Shown here one piece after another: positions 10,347 through 22,700 of a stretch of 64,000 nucleotides of DNA (its first letter is position 1; every line of letters begins with the position of its first letter). The DNA lies in the NCBI RefSeq assembly GCF_000313135.1, contig NW_004457654.1, positions 8,210 through 72,209 on the forward strand, read 5' to 3'. The position numbers and the translations under genes are program-made. The stretch is from Acanthamoeba castellanii str. Neff. Lineage: Eukaryota > Discosea > Longamoebia > Acanthamoebidae. The notes under the pieces are model-generated. The model worked only from the letters and a program-made list of their open reading frames with translations, searched no databases and had not been told where the DNA came from.

Positions 10347-13300
10347 ATGGAAACGAAAGCAGAGGAGGGGACCACCCCGCCTTCCCACTCGACGGGGCCG
10401 TCTGACGAAGGGGGCGAGGAGGTGAAGGAAAAGCGAACGAACAGCAAACGCATACATCGACGCACGAAATCATCGGGCGCCCTGGTCTCTGCGAAACTGA
10501 GCAAAGATGGAAACGAAGGGGGCGACGCCGCAGCCACAGCAGGAGGGGGCGGAGGTGGGGCGCCCTCGTCCGCCTCCTCTGAGACCGTCGCGACGGACAT
10601 CAAAAAGGAGAAGAAGCGGGAGAAGGTCAAGAAGCTCCTGAGCGGCGCGACGCGGAGCCTGGACAAAGACAGCGGAAGCAGCAGCAGCAGCAGCGGGGGC
10701 GAGGCCAAGAAAAAGAAGAAGAGCGGGAGCGTGCGGGTGGCACGGGTGACGCCCTCGACGACCAAGGACAAGCTCAAGGAGGCGGCCGAGCGGCGCAAGT
10801 CGCACATTCCCTTCGCCGCCGCGGATCCGAAATCGCCGCGAGGGGGAGGAGGGGGCGAGGAGGTGCGATTCGATGGCAACGCATCGGTGGTGTCGCTCAC
10901 GCAGGAGCTCGAGGAGGAATGGGAGGGCGCACGCTACTCGGGTCGCGAAGCTGCCACCCGTGCCGCCGCGGCGAGCGGGGGCGAGTCCGAAGCCGACAGC
11001 GACGATCTCGCGGGCGGTGAGGCTGCTGCTACTCCTGAAGTCACAACCGAGTACGACTACACCCCGGTCATGTCGCCCCGCGTCAGGCAGACCTCGCTCG
11101 AAGGTAACCAGCTCCCTGTCGCCCCCTCTATTATTATAATTTCTTGTTATTCATTGTATGATTATTATTGTTATTATTATTTTTTATTTATATTTGTTTT
11201 AATTATCTGTCCCAAATTACCTGCAACTGATGATTTATTTATTTATTTATTATTATTTGAATACTTTTTGGTGATCGCGGCAGACGTGGGCGAGAGCAAG
11301 GTGCTGGGGAAGTGGGACGACTTTGAGATGCAGCACTTGGAGTACGTCGAGGTGCCATACCTTCTCCACCGTTCCTTCATTCCAATTCGAGAATGCGGCT
11401 CCACCGCCTCGAACCTGGCTGGATGGGTGCTTACCATGACCCGCGCACGCAGGCCTCTGCGAGTCTAGATCCCGCGGTGCGGGAGGCGTTGTTGTCCCCT
11501 GATCAGCCGATCCGAGTGAAGAAGAAGAGGAGGCAGGAACGTACCCTCGCTCCCTCTGTTCCGGTACACTCTCCCCCCCTATATTCTATCTATGACTAAA
11601 CTACTACGACTCACGCATCCGATCATCACAGGAGGATCTGCTCAAGTCTCAGACCGAGAATGCGCCCTGGTTGAATGCGTGCCTCTCCACGTTTACCAAG
11701 GATTGGATGGTCATCAAGCAGGACACCACCTCCGACACTGAAACCAACATCACCACCGGTACGCTCTCATGTGAACCACCGATTCAGCTCCTCCTCGCGT
11801 GCTCCCATTTCCCTAACATGTTGGTTGTTGGTGTTGATGTTACGGGCCTCAGCGTGCGGAATGTGGCACATTCGCTGGGATGCTCTGAAGCAGCGAAGCA
11901 GACGCGGCGCGCTGCTGACCAACGCATCGTCCACGTCGTCGCCCAATTTGAAGAAAGCTGCCAAGGCCAAGGTCAGGAGGACCGACCAACCGGCACCGAA
12001 CATGAACGTCCGCCTCAATCCGCTCCTCCGCGCCGCCGCTGACTCAGCACCGTCGACGCCCAAGGGCAACATCATCCCTTCACCGCCTCCGCCACCCATC
12101 TCGGCCACCGATGGCGGCGCCAGTGCGTCCGCTCCCAACAGCGCCAGAGAGACGGGGTCGAACCAAGGCAGCGGCGCATTCCCCGTTTCCGCCGAGACCG
12201 CAGGGGCGCAGAGCCCCCTCTCGGGCTCGGGTCCTACGGCGCTGTCGCCGAAGGAGCGAAGGGCTACGCGTTCCTTCGAACGCGCCGCTACATCTTCGGG
12301 CGAAGTCCCCCTGCTGCGGGAGGAGTACAAGTTCCACATCGAAGAGGACATCTGCAACAAGCCCTTCGACAAAGCTGTGCTCCAACAGAACAAGGACACT
12401 CTGGTAACGCAACACATATTTGTTCGAAAAGTATTGTGTGCGCGCGTGTGCGTTCGTGTACTGACGCGCGTTCCTTTTGGTATCTCTTGAATGCGTGCAG
12501 TACAATTCCAACAGCGATCTTTTCTCCAGCAATGACCAGCAGCAGGGTCCATCCAAGGCTGCTGTGGTCTCTCGGCCGTTCCCTCCGACTATGTATGTAT
12601 TACCCAATCCCCCTCATTCTGCTCACGCACCAAGGTGAAGGTAAATGCCGTGCTGTTGGTCTCATGCCCTATAATTATTATTATTATTGTGTCAGATCGA
12701 CCCGCCTGCTGATTCACTTCAAGGAGCTCAAGTTTCAGCTGTTCGAACTCCAGGAGCCTCTGTTCTGTACTGCTGCCCTGTATGATACGGCCACTCGCAC
12801 CCGCATTTCCGAGAGCTTCCACTTCGACTACAATGGCCAGCTCGAGCTCGGTACGCCCTGTGCCACCATCGTGGCTAACAAGGGTGTGCATCTTGACCTT
12901 CTGACACGATGAGAACACTACGCGCAGGGGTCCCACTGTCAGCGCAGAACGACATCGAGACGCAGGCGCGCAAGGCGGTGTTCAAAATCTACCACCCCAC
13001 TCCCGCAATCTACCTGGTCATCCGCATCGAGAAGATGTTCTGCGGCAATGACCTCGACAAGGAAATCGGCTACTACCTCAAGGCCAAATACGTACGCCAC
13101 GCCGCCCTCAAGTTGGTCCTGCTGACCTGTTGCCTTTGGTTGACATTATTATTATTTAATATTAACAAATACGTGGGGCTGGGGAAATTGCGCCGACGAT
13201 GCAGGCCAAGGCCAAGGACGCGGGCAAACTCAAGGAAGAGATTGAGCAATTTGTCAAGCACAACAAGTCGGCCTTCAAGCACAAGCCCTACCCCGTCCAA

Positions 13301-15667
13301 CCGTTTGCATGGGTATGACCCATTGTCCGCTCCCCTCTCTCCCGATGAACATAAGCGCTCATTGCGATCAATGTTGGGTCGGGGTTCCATTCTTCAGGCG
13401 GCGGCCCCTGTGTTCACGGAATCGTACACGTTGCGTACGGACGCCTACAACACGATGAAGATCGATTACATCGTGCCCATCGCCAAGCACGGCCCGTTCG
13501 ACGATCAGTCCCTCCTCGACGTGGTTCTTGGCGGGTGCGTCTGCGCTTCTTTCCTGTCTTTGCTGCGAACTTACACCCGGAGGTTACCTTACACACTCCT
13601 GTGGCAAATGTCCACAGAGGCAACGACAAGAAGGAGTCGGTGCCGGTTAAGGGATCTCACCTGATCACGAGGACCGTCAAGAGTCCTGAAGCCAAGACGA
13701 TCGGTGCCCAATTCGAGCTCGAAGTGCTGCCCCTGGGCCTCGAAGAAACGGGTACCGTACTTGCGGCCCTTCTACCGCCCATCCATTCATCCAACCTAAC
13801 TGCTTGTCGTGCTTTTACGAACATCCAGTGACGAACACGTACGATCCGTCGTTCCTTCCTGTGGGCACGACTGATGAGTTCCTCTCGAAGAACCCCTGTT
13901 CCCTTGATGTACGTCGTAGATCCGATCCCCAGACTGTTGTTGTTGCTGTCCCCTGCTTATGCTCCGCGTTCCCCCCCACCACAAGATTGTGCGTGAAGTG
14001 GAAAGCTTGGAAATGCGGAAGGAGCCTTTCGTCACGTACGTCAACAATCTCTATGTCTATCCCGAAACCCTGTCGCTCAAGGTACGCCTGGAAAGTGCTC
14101 AATTGAGCGGAGGCCAACTCACCACTAACCGGTGTTGTGTGGTACAACAGGGTGGACCTGCGTCGGCCAACTTCCAAATCGAAGTGCGCCTCAAAGACAC
14201 AGACACCGACGTGAACTCCAAAGGACTCCCCGTACAGCCATCCCCCCACACATTACCTGAATGCATCCCCTTCCACGCTCACTAATGTGTGCGAATGACC
14301 CGTGCGTGCAGGTGGTCTATGGCAAATCATCGATGGCCAAGTTCAACGAAGTTGGGTGCACCAATGTTCTCTACCACGAGAAGAAGCCTCACTTCTATGA
14401 CGAGGTTTGATTCAGCCCCTCTACTGACAGTGTGTGGGTGGCTTGGCTCACTCTATGTGATGTCATTATTATGTCCGCACAGCTCAAGTTCAAGGTGCCG
14501 GGTGTGCTCACGCCGAAGCACCATCTGCTCCTGACGATCTATCACATCAACGTGAGCGGCAACAAGGCCGGCCATGTGCCCCTGGGCTACGCTGTGCTGC
14601 CTCTGGCCACAGCCTCCAAGTCCCGCAAGGGCGAAGATCTGAGCTTTATCAAGTACGCTCAAGCATAGTAGCCTGGGCATGTGCAATGCAGTGGCGCGCT
14701 GCTGGCTGTTCTCGCTGACCCGAGTCACTCGGCAGGCACGTGCGCGACGGACGTTACACATTGGCCGTAGTCAAGGAGCTCCCCGCGGGCTACCTGACCG
14801 CTCCGCCGTCCCTCGCCAACAAGGACGTGGCCAAGTCGTTCGTGGTGGTCAGCACGCGCATGTGGTCCTCCATCTACACCCAGGACAAGCAGCTGCGCAG
14901 CTTCTTCCGCATGATCCGACCGACCGGGTACTGGCCTAGTGGCTGCGCTCTCCCCATTCGCCCGTTCTTCCGCTCACATCATTGCGATGCACCTTTTTAG
15001 AGAGCTGACCACGACCGACAAGCGGCTCAAGCGGCCCTCGCTCAAGAAGGAGACCACCAGCCCTTCGTTGCGCGCGCTCATGGCCGCTTATCCTTCCGAC
15101 GCCCATGAGATCGTACGTGTCAACACTACTCTCGTAAGCTGATACAATGCTCATCTCATCGGGCGAATGACTGTGGCTGTGATTGGTCTGGAATTCAGGA
15201 AATTTTGAATGGAATGGATCGCGCCAGTGGCGAGGCATGCGTGCTGTTCATGCCCCTCCTCCTCAACGAACTGTTCCGCGTGTTGTGTACCCGCGAGAAG
15301 AGCGCGCAACGCAAGCTCGCCTTCCTGGGCATCGTCCACGTGGTGCAGAGGTACCGCCATCGCCCCCCCCCCCAATCCCCTTAGGGTATTGGAGCGAATG
15401 CGTCGAAAGAGAGTCGCGCTAACGCTTTTGATGCCACCCTGCAGGGCGGCCGAAGCGACAGGCGAGAAGGTGGGTAGCACCAAGAGCGAGCTGGCCATGT
15501 CGCTGGCCTCCTACGTGCGCTTCATGTTCGACAACGTGGAGGGCGGCATGCTCTACCCCTACGAGCAGATCGCCAAGTATTGGATGGAGCTCCTCCAAGA
15601 AAAGGTGTGACTGCACTCCACCTCCCCTAAGCACTCGCATTCCTCTCCCGACCAACGCTGATCAACG

Positions 15668-15710
<43 letters not shown>

Positions 15711-17490
15711 CACCACAGCACCCAGCAATCATGAGCTTCAAGGGTGTGGCTTTCCTCCTGGAGGTCATGACCAAGTCCATGATCCTCAAGATCCACTCCA
15801 CCGGCGAGATCAGTGCGTGCCCTTCCCCCCACCCACCGCTTTGCTTGCACCTATCCATTCCACCACCAATGCCTTCAGCTTAAGGAAGGAACGCTGGCTT
15901 CTCTAATGCGCCATCATCACCACTACCATTAGATGATGAGGGCACACGTAGCACGCGCTTCAGCCGGCCTTTCCTCGAGGCCATGAGCCAGCTCACCAAC
16001 ATGCTCTTCGTTGAGGGTCGCGGTGATGGCGGCCTGCCCTCGCTCACCGGCATTTCCATCTTCCCCGCGTTCCTGCGCGAGATGCTCAAGATCATGGACC
16101 GCGGCATCGTCCTCAACATGGTACAGCGTCAGCCCCCTCCCTCATGCATCCAATGGAGTCTGCGCGACATGTCGCTTTTCGCGAGGCTGACCGCCCGTTC
16201 GCGGTCGTTCGCTGTAACGTTACCGCCAGGTGTGGAACTACATTTCTGGCGTGCGGGATGCGCATGCGCGCTTGGGCAAGTTCAAGTTCCTGCGCACGCT
16301 GTTCGAGTACGACAACTTCGTGCCTCTCTCCTTGCCGCTCCTGCCCCAAAGCATCCCGACGCTCGACCCCGACCTCCTGCTCGAGCAACACATGTACGTG
16401 CATCACCTCTCACCCCCCCCCAACCCCAAAAGCACTGCTTCGTGGCTCACACAACCATGATGGTGGCGCACATAGGAAACAACACTTCTTCGTGGGCCTG
16501 CTCATTCGGGAGATCGCCTCGACGGTCGACGAGCCCAAGTCGCTTCGCGCTCAGGTACCCGAGTTCCCTGCAGTTGCCTCGGCCAAGATGGAGTAGTGTG
16601 GCGACGCACACACACGCTGACCGTTCTTTGTCTGTGCATGGGTGAACGATAGGGCATCAACACGCTGCGCAACCTCCTCAAGAAGCACGGCGATGAGCCG
16701 CGCTACCAGTCTCGCACGGTTCGAGAGCACATCGCCAATCTCTACTTCCCCTACGTCCTCCTGGTACACTCTTCCTCCTCCTCGACCTTTCAACCAGCGG
16801 TGTTGGCCACAGTGCTTCACTCACGGCATGCGTGCGCAGATGGTGGAGCGCGCCGACAGTTTGGTGCCGTACGGCGATGAGAGAGAATGGTTTGCCTGCC
16901 TGATGTGGATCTTCCGGCACGCTTCACGCAATCTGATCCGCACCTGGTATTTATATCAGCTCCCCCTCCCCCATGCATGCTCGTAATTGGCAGCAGAGAG
17001 ACCAGAAACTGAAAAAAAAACCGTTTTCGTGGTGGGTGGGTACTCCAGGTGGAAGAAGGATGCCCAGAAGCGGCATGCGGCTCTCCTCCGCCTGCTCACT
17101 TCATGCCTCGGCGTGTTCGATGTACGCCGACTAACCCCCATTTTTCTCCCCTTTTGCGGGCAACCAAAGATTGACCAATTTGAAATGGTGGCCGGTGCAG
17201 CATGACGACGGGGGCGAGGAGGTGGGCCTCATCATCGCGGACCTCCTCGTCGATTTCATGGGCGATTTCGAGGACGAGCTCAACTCCGTGAGCAGCGTCT
17301 CCATCGGCGGTGTGTTGACGACGCTGCATCGGTTGCTTCACAACCACGCTTCCGGACACAACCCCAAGCTTCTCGACATCATCTACACCACTCTCCAGTT
17401 CGTCGTCCACGTACGTGCGCTTTCAAACTTGGCGCACAGTCGCACTCTCCGTGCTATGAGCGCACTTCTTCCGCCTGCCGGCTGACGCAC

Positions 17491-17557
<67 letters not shown>

Positions 17558-20500
17558 TACACACGTGCAGGTGTTTAAACAAGCGCTGTTTGAGTACGGC
17601 AGCAATTCCAAGTTCTGCGAGCTGCTCTCCTTCGAAATTTTGGCCCACTGCAACTCCACCGACGCCCTCATCCGCAGCAAGGCCGCCTCCATGTTCTACC
17701 TCTTCCTCAGGGTGCGCCCGCACGACGCGCCTATGTTGGTCGGCCTGCGTTTTTTCCGTGCTGCTCAGCTCACCCCTCCTTGGCTGCCACGTAATTCGAT
17801 CAACAGAAAAACTGGGAGACATCGAGCAACCTGTCGCGCATGCAGGTGCAGTCGACGGTGGCCGTCTCGCGACTTGTGGGCGGCATGAAGGACAACGAGG
17901 TACCCCTTGCTCGTGGTGTTGAAGCGCACCTTTTCGGGTCAACGACGTAAGCTTACGACTCTCCTTCTTCGGGTGGCCACGTGACAGAACCTCAACTTCC
18001 TCAAGGACTCGCTGAAGGCCATCAAGGAGTTCTCCAATGCGAGCGCGAAGAAGGGCAAGCAGGCCGACCTCCAGAAGTTCGATGCCAGCGTGGCCGAACT
18101 CATCGCTCGCATGTTCCGTCTCATTGACTACAGGTTAGGACATCCGCACCATCCTCGCCACCCATCCTTCATGCAGCTCACGCCAACTCTTTCGTTTCTT
18201 TTCTTTCTTTCTTGCTTTCTTTCGTGTGCGGTCTCACAGCGCCAAGATCTACGGGAGCAACGTGCGCAACGATCCCGAGACCATTGCCGAAGTCTACCTC
18301 CGAATCTCCAACGATTACTTCGACTCGCCCGATCTGCGCGTGCAGTGGCTCCGCAATTTGGCCGAGTTCCAAGTCAACGTAAACCACACACACACGACAC
18401 GACACGACACGACACGACACGACACGACACGACACGACACGACACACACAGTTCTGTTGGTCGTTCTGTTCTTCTTTCTCACCATTGCGGTTTCACTCGC
18501 TACCAGCAAGGCAATCCAGAGGAGGCCGCCCAGTGTAAGCTGCACATTGCCGCGCTCGTGGTGGAATACCTCGTCGCCAAGGGCCAACTCCAGGTACCGT
18601 TCACATCCACATGCGCGCACCCAGCTGGTGCCCACGCACCGCCGCTCACTCGATCGGCGTTTGACTGCGCAAACAGGTTCGCCATCTGTCGAAGGCGGAG
18701 AGCTTCCTGGACATCGCCCCCAACGTGATGAAGGACATGTCGCTGCCGCAGATCCAGGACGACTCCACCTTCCAGAACGTGGAGATCTGGTCCCCCAAGG
18801 GCCTCACCAAGCTCCTCAAATCCGCCGTCAAGCTCCTCGAACAGGTCCGCCTGCGGTTCACTTACTTTGAGTTCTTAGAATTGGGCGGGTGTGGTGTGTG
18901 GTCACTTCACTTGCTGACGCGTCTGTCGTCTATCGGTTCTATCATGGTTGGGGCGGGAACAGGCCAAGGCGTACGAGGTGTGCCTGGAGGTGCTGATGAT
19001 GCTGACCACCATCTTCAGCTCGGAGAAGCAGTACCCGTACCTCTCGCAGACCCTCGAACGCTTCCGCGCCCTGACCGACACCCTCATCACCGCCGTACTG
19101 CCCCCTGCCCTCCTTTCCCCGTAATTACGGGCATTTGATGAGCTGATCCCGTCCACCTCAGAACAAGGAGGTGCGCGTGTTCCCGGTCTACTACCGCGTG
19201 GGCTACTACGGCTCCAAGTTTGAGGAGTTGGACGGCAAGGAGTTCGTCTACCGTCTGCCCGGCCACACGAAGCTCGGCCACATGCAGACCCAACTCAAGG
19301 CACGACGATCGACTCGGGCCTATTCTGAAAACTAACGCCTTCAGGCGTGCTGACGTGGCCTTTGCAACGCACCGCACACAACAGGAGAAGCACAAGGGCC
19401 GCGTGGGCGGCGACCCGGAGAATGTGGTGATCATGCAGAACAAGGCCGTCGACCCGTCGGAGATGGACAAGAGCAAGGTCTACGTGCAGATCGGCGCCGT
19501 CAATCCGCACGCCGACTCGTCGCGTGTCACGCCCCACGCCCGCAACTTCCACATCAGTACGCCTCCAGCCCCCGCCTCCATAGACTCAGTCCCCCCAGCG
19601 TCGCATGCTCACCTCTTCTCTCTTCATTTCGGCCTTTCTTCGGCTGTAGATTCGTTCATTTTCGAGACGGGCTACACGGCTCAGGGCAAGAACGTGGCGG
19701 AGGGTCTGGCGCGACAGCAGAAGAAGAAGATCATGTTCAAGACCAGCCTCTGCTTCCCCTACATCCTCGCCCGCCTCCCCGTCGTGTCCACCGAAAACGT
19801 ACGAATTGTTGCTGCTGCTGCTGTTGTTGTTAGACAACCACGCCCACTCAACGAATTACTCAATCGCCGTCACCATCAGGTCATCCTCACTCCCCTGGAG
19901 AATGCGGTGGAGCTCATCGAGAACCGTGTGGCGGCGCTGCGAGAACAGCTCGAGACCAATCCCCCGCGCCTCAACGCCCTTCACTCGGTCATCCAGGGCT
20001 CCGTCGTCACCAGTACGCCCACGCCACACTACAATTTCATTCCTCCTTCCCTGGTCTTTATGCGCGGTGCTGACTCTTTTCTTCTCTCTTTTTCGTCGTA
20101 GTGGTGAACGAGGGGCCGCTCAAGATCTGCGAGACCTTCCTTCCTCCTGGCGCCATCGACCCCGACACCGGCAAGCCTTACGACCCTCAGCTCATCGCCC
20201 ACCTCAAAGGTGCGACCCCTGTTACCTGCCCCGTCTCTCTCATCTCGTTTCGTTTCGGCGCAATCGGGTGTGCCGTGTCTGTGTCGTGTCGTCTGTGACT
20301 GTCGACCTATCTCACACATCGTTTGACACACCTCACAGAGCACATGTCCGCCTTCGTGCGAATGTGCGGATTCGCGATTCGTCTGAGCAAGTCACTCATC
20401 TCGTCAGAGCACATCCCCTTCCAGGTACCTGACCGTCTTTCCCGCAGCAGCCTAAGCCCCCTTTGCTTGTGCGCGTGCACCAAACCTGACCAACACTCCT

Positions 20501-20585
20501 TTACGTTCATCCGAAACAGAACATGGTGGAGACCAAGTACCTGCCCCTCAAGGAGACGGTCTCCAAGTACATCGAAGAACAGTGA
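10347..20585 (+). CDS. Zizimin-class DOCK GEF (DOCK-C/D-like)
   Basis: A gene of more than 20 exons for a protein of roughly 2,000 residues. The N-terminus (10347-11100) is disordered, Ser/Lys/Gly-rich. Then come DOCK N-terminal segments (LHFKELKFQLFELQEPLF and IYLVIRIEKMFCG), a DHR-1/C2 domain (about 14000-14850: NNLYVYPETLSLK, LYHEKKPHFYDE, LTPKHHLLLTIYHIN), a helical middle, and a DHR-2 domain at the end (VYYRVGYYGSKFEELDGKEF, SFIFETGYTAQGKN, CFPYILARLPVVS, GPLKICETFL). The DHR-1 and DHR-2 wording fits DOCK6-11 better than Dock180. DHR-2 exchanges nucleotide on Rac/Cdc42-type GTPases; DHR-1 binds phosphoinositides at membranes. The first ATG follows a GA repeat. The stop TGA is at 20583-20585. 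Some internal exons (11300-11900) are uncertain. A second, different DOCK lies 2.1 kb downstream. Confidence 0.9.
11130..11278. repeat. AT-rich simple-sequence intron
   Basis: A run of TTATTA/TTTATTTA simple sequence inside an early DOCK intron, sharply AT-rich against its GC-rich exons. It holds no credible coding sequence. Confidence 0.75.
15669..15709. repeat. (TG)n microsatellite
   Basis: A pure TG run in an intron of the zizimin-class DOCK gene, close to the 3' splice site. Confidence 0.92.
17492..17555. repeat. (CA)n microsatellite
   Basis: About 32 CA units in an intron of the zizimin-class DOCK gene, ending a few bases before the acceptor (GTGCAG). Confidence 0.93.
18386..18450. repeat. 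(ACACG)n pentanucleotide repeat
   Basis: About eleven copies of ACACG begin just after a 5' splice site in the zizimin-class DOCK gene. Related CACGAC-type repeats occur in introns of other genes in the window. Confidence 0.9.
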
Positions 20586-20641
20586 TGTGACCACAGTAAG
20601 CTCCCCCCCCCCAACGTGTGTCTGCACGGACGGGCGTGTAA

Positions 20642-20647
20642 AATAAA
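20642..20647 (+). terminator. Candidate polyadenylation signal
   Basis: AATAAA about 57 bases after the DOCK stop codon, in the 118-base gap before the convergent CWC27 gene. Confidence 0.4.
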
Positions 20648-20703
20648 AAACATGGCATTTTCCCTCCCTAAAGAGAGTTGCAACGCGGGCTGGCCCATTT
20701 TTT

Positions 20704-22509
20704 TTACCACTTCTCCGGGTTGGCGTCCTTGCGCTGGAGTCGCTGCTTGTGCCACGAGGGCTTGGAGCGTTGGTCCTTGCCCGCCAGCGGGTCAAACACC
20801 GAGTAGAGCTCCTCCTCCTTCTCCATCTGCGATAGATGGATGATTGTTTGGACGTGGCTTGTTGTTAGTTTTTGTCCCTCTTGGCCATCAAGCAGCAAAC
20901 AACAGACACACGAATCGTGGGAAATATTGACTGACCTGTCCGCCGATCTTCTCGAACTTGAGAACGTGCTGCTTCCACTCTTTGTCGGGTTGCTTGAGGG
21001 ACGACTGGAACTTCTTCAGCGCCTCCAACGTCTGCTTCTGTCGGTCGCCCGTGCGCTTCTTGGCCTTGTCCTTGTACTTGAGGCGCATCTGCTCGAGCGG
21101 ATCGAGGGTGGACTCGCCCTTCTTCTTCTTGTCGTCGTCCTCGCCCGCGGGCTTGTCGGACTGCTTCTTGAAGGAGAGGAGCGACTTCTTGAGCTCGTTG
21201 AACTCTTTCTTCCGCTCCTCCTTCTCGCGCTCCCGCCGACCCATCACCTCATCGTAGGCCGACGATGTCGCCGGCTTCTTTGAATCGTCGTTCTCTGCGT
21301 CCCCGTCGTCGCTTCTCCTCTTCCTCTTGGCACTCTCGTCCCTCTTCTTGACCACCGTGGTCTCTTCCTGGTCTTCTTCTCCGGCCTCTTCGTCGCTGCG
21401 TCCCTCCGTTCTTCGTCGCTTTCTCTCCGAAGGTCGGCGATCCTTCGCGCTTCGCTTCGTTTCCTCTTCGTCGTCGTCCTGCACGCGCACGCGTCGAGGC
21501 CGTCAGTCAACGACGCCAGAGGTTAATTTAAAAATTATAAAAATAAAAATTATAAAAATAACAATTACAGGGCGTGTGCCTGGTTAGTCGACGATGAGCT
21601 GCGGCTGCTGCTGGAGGTGGTAACGGTGTCCGATTTGGCTCCACCGGCAGCCTTGGTGCCGCGGTTGGGTCCGGCCTCCGCATCGGCAGCGGAGCCGGGC
21701 TCGTCGGCCACGTGGCTGCTCTTCATTCGGGGCTTGAACTGCGGCGCCGGCTCCTGCGCGCCCTCCTCCTCGCCGAACGACAGCAGCGCCACGTTCCTCT
21801 TCTTGCGGATCTGGGGCCGGTCGACGGCGGGCTTGGCCGATTGGTCCTCCTCGCCGGGCTTGCGCTTGATGCCGAGGGCGTAGAGGTCGCGCGGCACGAT
21901 GTCGTCGAACGGGTTGGACAGCACCTCGGCAGCGAGGATCCGCGGCGGATAGAGCGGCCGGTCTTCTTCGTTGACCTCCTGCTCGCCCAGCTTGAGCACG
22001 TTGAAGATCGTGTTGCCCGTGACCTTGCCAAAGGGCGTGTTCTTGCCCTCGAGCTCGCCGGCGGGGCCGAGCGTGATGAAGAACTGGGAGCGGTTCTGGT
22101 CCCTGCCCGTGTTGGCCATGCCCACCATGCCGCGGTGCCTGTACTTGAGGCGCGAGTGGAACTCGTCCGCGAAGGGCTGCCCATAGATGGACTCGCCACC
22201 TGTTGTTGTTGTTGTTGCACGATAAGCCACCATGCCAACGCCAAGGAATTGACTTTAAGAAAAGAGGGAAAGAGCAAAGGGGGTACCGAAGCCGGTGCCG
22301 GTGGGATCGCCACCCTGCACGATGAAGTCCTTCACGATGCGGTGGAAGATGGTGTTGTCGTAGTAGCCCTCGAGACATAATTGGATGAAATTGCGGCAGG
22401 CCTTGGGCGACTCCTTCGGCCACAACTCGATGTCGATGTCCCCCACGCTGGTCTTCAGCAACACCTTGCCGTTGGTGGCCGGCTCCAGTGCATACACCCC
22501 CAGCGACAT
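20704..22509 (-). CDS. CWC27: Spliceosomal cyclophilin CWC27
   Basis: Exon 1 (from ATG at 22509) and exon 2 encode a cyclophilin fold closely like human CWC27: TNGKVLLKTSVGDIDIELW, KACRNFIQLCLEGYYDNTIF, FHRIVKDFIVQGGDPTGTG, GESIYGQPFADEFHSRL and NPFDDIVPRDL. After it come the LLSFGEEE segment typical of CWC27, a long charged Lys/Glu region (two further exons, about 20930-21480), the conserved QTLEALKKFQSSLKQ...WKQHVLKFE block, and a C-terminal exon with YSVFDPLAGKDQR. The residue equivalent to cyclophilin A Trp121 is Glu (in the ELEGKN segment), as in human CWC27, so it is probably a non-catalytic, peptide-binding cyclophilin of the activated spliceosome. It is convergent with one DOCK gene and divergent from the other. 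Confidence 0.93.
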
Positions 22510-22700
22510 CTTCTGTGTGCTCGATTCGATTTGATTTCTTCTTTTTCTCTTCTTTTTCCTCTCACCCTTTCATTGTAGTTATCCCAATTTTCTTATTGGC
22601 CTGCTATTTCCCAATCGGGTTTGTGAAATACAAAAAGCAAATTAATTTGTCACGACCAAGACAAACAAAGGTCCCAACACCAAGACGAACGGTTCAAAGG
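22510..22700. promoter_or_regulatory. Divergent promoter region, CWC27/DOCK
   Basis: Only 191 bases separate the two divergent start codons, so a shared bidirectional promoter is likely. The sequence is T-rich beside CWC27 (TTCTTTTTCTC type). No certain TATA box is seen. Confidence 0.45.
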
